Below, one piece after another: positions 60,278 to 64,000 of a stretch of 64,000 nt of DNA; position 1 is the stretch's first letter; every line of letters starts with the position of its first letter. The notes below the pieces were generated by a model. It was not told the DNA's origin, searched no databases, and saw only the letters and a program-made list of their open reading frames with translations. The DNA is from Tumebacillus_A lipolyticus (GTDB taxonomy: Bacteria; Bacillota; Bacilli; Tumebacillales; Tumebacillaceae). The position numbers and the translations under genes are program-made. The DNA is taken from the NCBI RefSeq assembly GCF_042682745.1, contig NZ_JBHUIO010000002.1, positions 372,001 through 436,000 of the forward strand, in the 5' to 3' direction.

Positions 60278-63200
60278 TCAACTCTGCTCTTCCTCGACGG
60301 GAAGCTCCCAATGACAGACCACACGGTCCTTGCCGATCCGCTTGGCAAACGTTTCTGCCTGATCCGCCTTCTCAAAGAGATCGAGCGCATCGACCGGTTG
60401 ATCCATATCGAAGGAAGCCACCCCGATCGAGGCGGTGATCTGATAGCGATCACCTTCGATCGGAATGTTGCGCAGGTTGTTCAGCACGCGCTCCGCTACG
60501 ATCCGAGCGGCAGCGCCGTTCGTGTTCGGCAGGATCACGATCAGCTCTTCCCCACCGAAGCGACCGACGATGTCAACGTTGCGCACCGATCGCTGCAACG
60601 TCTTCGCCACCATGCGCAACACGCGGTCTCCTTCATTGTGCCCAAAGCGGTTGTTGATCGAGGAGAAGTTATCCAAGTCGATCATCAGGAAGGAGAGATC
60701 GACACCGTATCGTTTGACCTTGATAAACTCTTCAGATAATCGCTTCATAAAGTAATTGCGCTGATAGAGTCCCGTCAGGTTGTCGGTGATCATCACCTCG
60801 TACATGATCGCATTTTCGACGTTTGAGGAGACCAGTTGGGCCAGCGAGTTGATAAATCGTTTGTCGCGCAAAGAGAACGGCGTTTGCAAACTCAATTTTT
60901 CCAACACCATTACGGCGATCACCTGCTGGTCATGCGCAAACACCGGCATGCCGTACAGATAGGAGCTGCGGCTTTCTCGCTCTGTCGGCTGCTCCGACTC
61001 AAGCACTTTTGCCCACATCTCCTCCACTTCCAGATTGGCAGATAGCACCATCTGCAGCTGTTCGTTGAGGTGGATGCGCTCGATCCGTTCCGCTCCGAGT
61101 TTGACCCAGAGATGAATGTTGTCGAACAGGAGGTTCTCAAAGATGACGGCCGCCAAGTTCTCGCAGACCGTCTTGACCATGATCGACGAGGAGACGCGAC
61201 GAACCGCATCGAGCAAAATTTCATTGTCGGTCAGCGTATCGATCAGCTCTTGGCGCTCATCGACCATCTTGCCCGACCATGCGCTCAGCTCCTCAACGCC
61301 AGAGTCGATCGTCTCCCCCAGTTCTGGGGATGTTCGCACCACATCTTGTCGCATGTTGTCGATGATCAGCTCTGCCTGTTCGACCAGCTCTCGATTGGTC
61401 TGACGCATCAGATAGTCCACATGCCCCAGCCGCGATTGCTGGTTGAGCTTGCGGAAGCCCATCAACGCTCGTTTGTAGTTCAAGTTGGCCTCGACAAACT
61501 GCTGTACCTGTTGGTGCAGACGACCGAGATAAAAATGGGCGAGCGGCAGATAGCCGATATAGCCAGTGTTGTGAATCAACTTTTGCACCATCAGCGCGAC
61601 TTGCAGCCCTTCTTCACTGCGATTCGTTTTCATAAAGGCGATCACGAGCAGCAGATAGCGCTTGATCCTGACTTCTGTCGGGACGTCCTGCTCAAGAATC
61701 AGCTTGCTAAACTCCTCGATCACCTGCTCTTGACGCTCGGTGATCACATAGTAGCGGGCGCGCAGCAGCTGATGTTCACAAGTGAATCCTCTGAGCTCAC
61801 AGATGCGCTCCACAATCGGCCACATCCGAGCACACCTGTTGAACTTGCCCAGTGCGAGCGCCGTGCGGAAGCGATAGATGAAGGCAAAGGCTCGCATCTT
61901 CTTCTGCCCCTGTTTCTTCGAAACGCGTGCCAGCGTGTCGATGACCCGATCCGCCTGTTCATATTCCTCGATAAAGAGAAAATGTTCAATCTCATTGCGC
62001 AACAAGCTCGTCTCATCGTCAGGAAACACCGCGCGACAGATCTCGCGCGCCTTTTCGATATAGCGCTGAGAATGGTACATATCGCCGAGCAATCGATAGG
62101 TCTCGACCAGGTTGACATACGCCATCCCCTCCAGCATCCGATTGCCCAGGTCTGCCGCCAGATTGGCAGCTTCCAAATAGTAATCTTTCGCTCGGAGCGG
62201 GTCTGTCTCTTGGAAACCGCTCGCCATGCTGTTGTAGATGCTGATCAACAGTTGGCGATTGTTGGTGTGCTCTGCGAGCGATGCTGCCTCGTGCAGGTAG
62301 CAGGACCGCTCCTCCCACGAGATGCCCGGCACGTACATCAAGAGCAGTTGCAAGTTGTACAGCCAAGAGATGTAATGTCTCGTCTTGATCGCCTCGCGCA
62401 GTCGGTGACCGTTCTCCTGCTGATAGCGAACCATCGCTCTGATCGCTTCGTAATCGCCGAGCGCTTCGTTCTCGTAAATGCCGACGACGACCATCGTGTA
62501 CAACCTGTCTTGCTCCGACAGCTCCTCTTTGCCGATCTGTTCCCTTAACAGCGGGATAAAAGGCTCGATGCCTTGGAAATTCCCGATGTTGACATAGAGG
62601 AGCATCAGCGTCAACAGGACGTGCACCGATCCGGTCCGCTCATATAGATCGGTGATCACATTTGTCGCATCATCTAACAGCCCGAGCAGGCGTAAAATTT
62701 TCGCTCGAAACGCGTACAGCGCATTGGGGCATTCCCGATGCGGCAAGCGGTCATAGAGCTCGATCGCCTTTTTGATCTGCGTGTCCGCTTCTGCAAACAG
62801 CCCCCGCTGATACCAGCGTCTGCCGCCGATGATGTTCAGATAGATCGCCTGCTCCCACTCTTGACCTGCCTCAAAATGATGAGCCACCTCGATATAGGAG
62901 GTGGAGCCCACTTCCAGCAGGCGCTTGGCCAGCGTGCGATGCATCTCCTGGCGTCGATCTGAAGGGATCGTTCTGACGATATGATCTTTGATGTTGTTCG
63001 AGGTAAACCCATACAGGTTGTGCATCTGCCAGATCAGACCCTGCTCCTCCAACTGGTGTAGAACAGGCAACAAGTCCTGCGTCTTTTCAAAGCCGACCGC
63101 CCGCGCGGCAGCTTCGACGACGATCGAACCTTTAAACAGCGACAGCACCTGACAGACCTCTTTCGCATCGGGAGGCAACGCCTGCAGTCGGTAGAGGATC

Positions 63201-64000
63201 AGCGATTCCATCGAATGTGGGATCTCAAACTTATCGACCTGATCGGGCACCATCCGCCACACGTAGCGCTCCTGATAGATCTGCTTGGTGTCAGCCAGAT
63301 ATTCGATCAGTTGAAACACCTGTTCCAGCGAACCGCGGCTGTGATAATTGAGCCACTGGATCAGTTCGTCGCTCAAAAAGTCGGCGCTCCCAAATCGGGA
63401 TAGCACCGCTTCCCTCATCTGCCCAAGCGGGAGCGGCTCCAGATGCAACTGCTCTTGAAACAGCGTTTGCAACGCCTGAGATTGCGCTTGCGCCACCCCG
63501 ACAAACCCGATCGTCAGATGCTCCTGGGCCAGCAGGCGTTTGAAAAACTGAATCGACTCCCCATCGAGCAGGTGAGCATCGTACAGCTCAAACACCATCG
63601 GCTCACCGTATGCGTCCAAAATTTCTGTAAAAAATTCGAAGAGCAGATTCTCCCGCTCTTGCACCTTCGCCTCGGCAACGCTCTCCGCAGTCAGCATGTC
63701 CCTGTATTCGAACGCGACGCGCGGCAACACGCTGCTCAACCGATTGACATACATGCGCCCGAGCCGGTCCAACTTCGGTACGGCAAAGCAGAGCATGAAC
63801 AGCTTCATCACCAGCACTTCGACCGCACCGAACGGCGTTTCGCGCACCGTCGCCGAGAGCACAGACAGATTGTGCATGTAGCGTCCCGACACTTCGTAGA
63901 TCAAGCGCTTCCTTCCGACTCCGAGCTGTCCGGTGATCAGCAGCGACTGGCTCGATCCGATGATCAAACCCTCGTAATAGTCGGACAATGCCCGCACCTC
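60278..64000 (-). CDS. Large signalling diguanylate cyclase (ATPase-like/TPR/GAF/GGDEF), 5' end outside window
   Basis: At least 1240 residues; the frame is open to base 64000, so the true start is missing. The N-terminal part resembles a STAND/AAA ATPase: SLLITGQLGVGRKRLIYE near 20-36, where Walker A lysine/threonine read R-K, and MVFELYDAHLLDGES as a degenerate Walker B. A long TPR-like helical array follows (about 350-860), then a GAF-like domain (about 900-1060) and GGDEF (about 1070-1230) with DLDNFSSINNRFGHNEGD, RNVD (I-site RxxD) and GRFGGEELIVILP. It should make c-di-GMP and lies next to the pel operon. Confidence 0.85.
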   Translation of the reverse strand, partial: EVRALSDYYEGLIIGSSQSLLITGQLGVGRKRLIYEVSGRYMHNLSVLSATVRETPFGAVEVLVMKLFMLCFAVPKLDRLGRMYVNRLSSVLPRVAFEYRDMLTAESVAEAKVQERENLLFEFFTEILDAYGEPMVFELYDAHLLDGESIQFFKRLLAQEHLTIGFVGVAQAQSQALQTLFQEQLHLEPLPLGQMREAVLSRFGSADFLSDELIQWLNYHSRGSLEQVFQLIEYLADTKQIYQERYVWRMVPDQVDKFEIPHSMESLILYRLQALPPDAKEVCQVLSLFKGSIVVEAAARAVGFEKTQDLLPVLHQLEEQGLIWQMHNLYGFTSNNIKDHIVRTIPSDRRQEMHRTLAKRLLEVGSTSYIEVAHHFEAGQEWEQAIYLNIIGGRRWYQRGLFAEADTQIKKAIELYDRLPHRECPNALYAFRAKILRLLGLLDDATNVITDLYERTGSVHVLLTLMLLYVNIGNFQGIEPFIPLLREQIGKEELSEQDRLYTMVVVGIYENEALGDYEAIRAMVRYQQENGHRLREAIKTRHYISWLYNLQLLLMYVPGISWEERSCYLHEAASLAEHTNNRQLLISIYNSMASGFQETDPLRAKDYYLEAANLAADLGNRMLEGMAYVNLVETYRLLGDMYHSQRYIEKAREICRAVFPDDETSLLRNEIEHFLFIEEYEQADRVIDTLARVSKKQGQKKMRAFAFIYRFRTALALGKFNRCARMWPIVERICELRGFTCEHQLLRARYYVITERQEQVIEEFSKLILEQDVPTEVRIKRYLLLVIAFMKTNRSEEGLQVALMVQKLIHNTGYIGYLPLAHFYLGRLHQQVQQFVEANLNYKRALMGFRKLNQQSRLGHVDYLMRQTNRELVEQAELIIDNMRQDVVRTSPELGETIDSGVEELSAWSGKMVDERQELIDTLTDNEILLDAVRRVSSSIMVKTVCENLAAVIFENLLFDNIHLWVKLGAERIERIHLNEQLQMVLSANLEVEEMWAKVLESEQPTERESRSSYLYGMPVFAHDQQVIAVMVLEKLSLQTPFSLRDKRFINSLAQLVSSNVENAIMYEVMITDNLTGLYQRNYFMKRLSEEFIKVKRYGVDLSFLMIDLDNFSSINNRFGHNEGDRVLRMVAKTLQRSVRNVDIVGRFGGEELIVILPNTNGAAARIVAERVLNNLRNIPIEGDRYQITASIGVASFDMDQPVDALDLFEKADQAETFAKRIGKDRVVCHWELPVEEEQS

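Noticed and set aside
1..64000. CRISPR array, tRNA or rRNA genes
   Set aside because: No regularly spaced direct repeats and no tRNA-like or rRNA-like sequence were recognised on either strand by reading; a covariance-model search was not possible.

Overview
The window looks like a chromosomal segment of an aerobic, endospore-forming, GC-rich Firmicute. I would guess Alicyclobacillaceae, Tumebacillus-like. This is an inference from gene content (a SigH-family sigma factor, Ku/LigD end joining, a birA-panBCD-dinG order resembling Bacillus, AGGAGG ribosome sites) and from the roughly mid-50s GC seen by eye; no rRNA or marker gene is present to prove it. Nearly all genes lie on the minus strand. 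The clear plus-strand genes are fdhD, a dicarboxylate symporter, a YeiH-type transporter and one small membrane protein.

Layout. 1-1.4 kb: methionine salvage (mtnP, partial mtnA). 1.4-4.3 kb: a three-gene end-joining operon (ku, ATP-dependent ligase, LigD-type polymerase). 4.4-9 kb: rex, a SigH-like sigma factor and an exonuclease-fused dinG. 9-15.3 kb: an SLH surface protein, a TPR protein, panD-panC-panB and birA. 15.5-20.4 kb: a compact metabolic cluster with a beta-hydroxyacid dehydrogenase, a thymidylate-kinase-like P-loop kinase, a FomA/isopentenyl-phosphate-kinase-like kinase, a split phosphonopyruvate/sulfopyruvate decarboxylase (alpha and beta) and an MFS exporter. 20.4-23.4 kb: an AT-richer scar with a CDF-transporter remnant, a segment bounded by inverted repeats that carries a secreted Tyr-rich protein and a 56-residue membrane protein, an integrase pseudogene and an IS1182-type transposase fragment. 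23.5-28.5 kb: formate dehydrogenase (DUF1641 protein, FdhA, divergent FdhD) and a universal stress protein. 28.9-30.5 kb: two acetyltransferases and a rhodanese. 30.7-48.2 kb: two NRPS genes separated by an oppositely oriented symporter. 48.4-51.3 kb: YeiH transporter, GNAT, DUF1450 and RluA. 51.3-58.5 kb: a Gram-positive pel operon (pelD-pelE-pelA deacetylase-pelF-pelG). 58.5-60.1 kb: Zn-ribbon, OsmC and small membrane proteins. 60.3-64 kb: a large ATPase-like/TPR/GAF/GGDEF diguanylate cyclase, cut by the window end.

How the genes work together. The large NRPS pair reads as FAAL-ACP-C-A-PCP followed by three C-A-PCP modules and a thioesterase, which predicts an N-acylated tetrapeptide. The pel genes plus the neighbouring GGDEF protein form a plausible c-di-GMP-controlled exopolysaccharide unit: PelD keeps an RxxD inhibitory-site-like motif. 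The 15.5-20.4 kb cluster is the best candidate for something undescribed. It combines a phosphonate-type decarboxylase, a fosfomycin-kinase-like enzyme, a second kinase, a reductase and an exporter, but no PEP mutase is visible, so the substrate is open.
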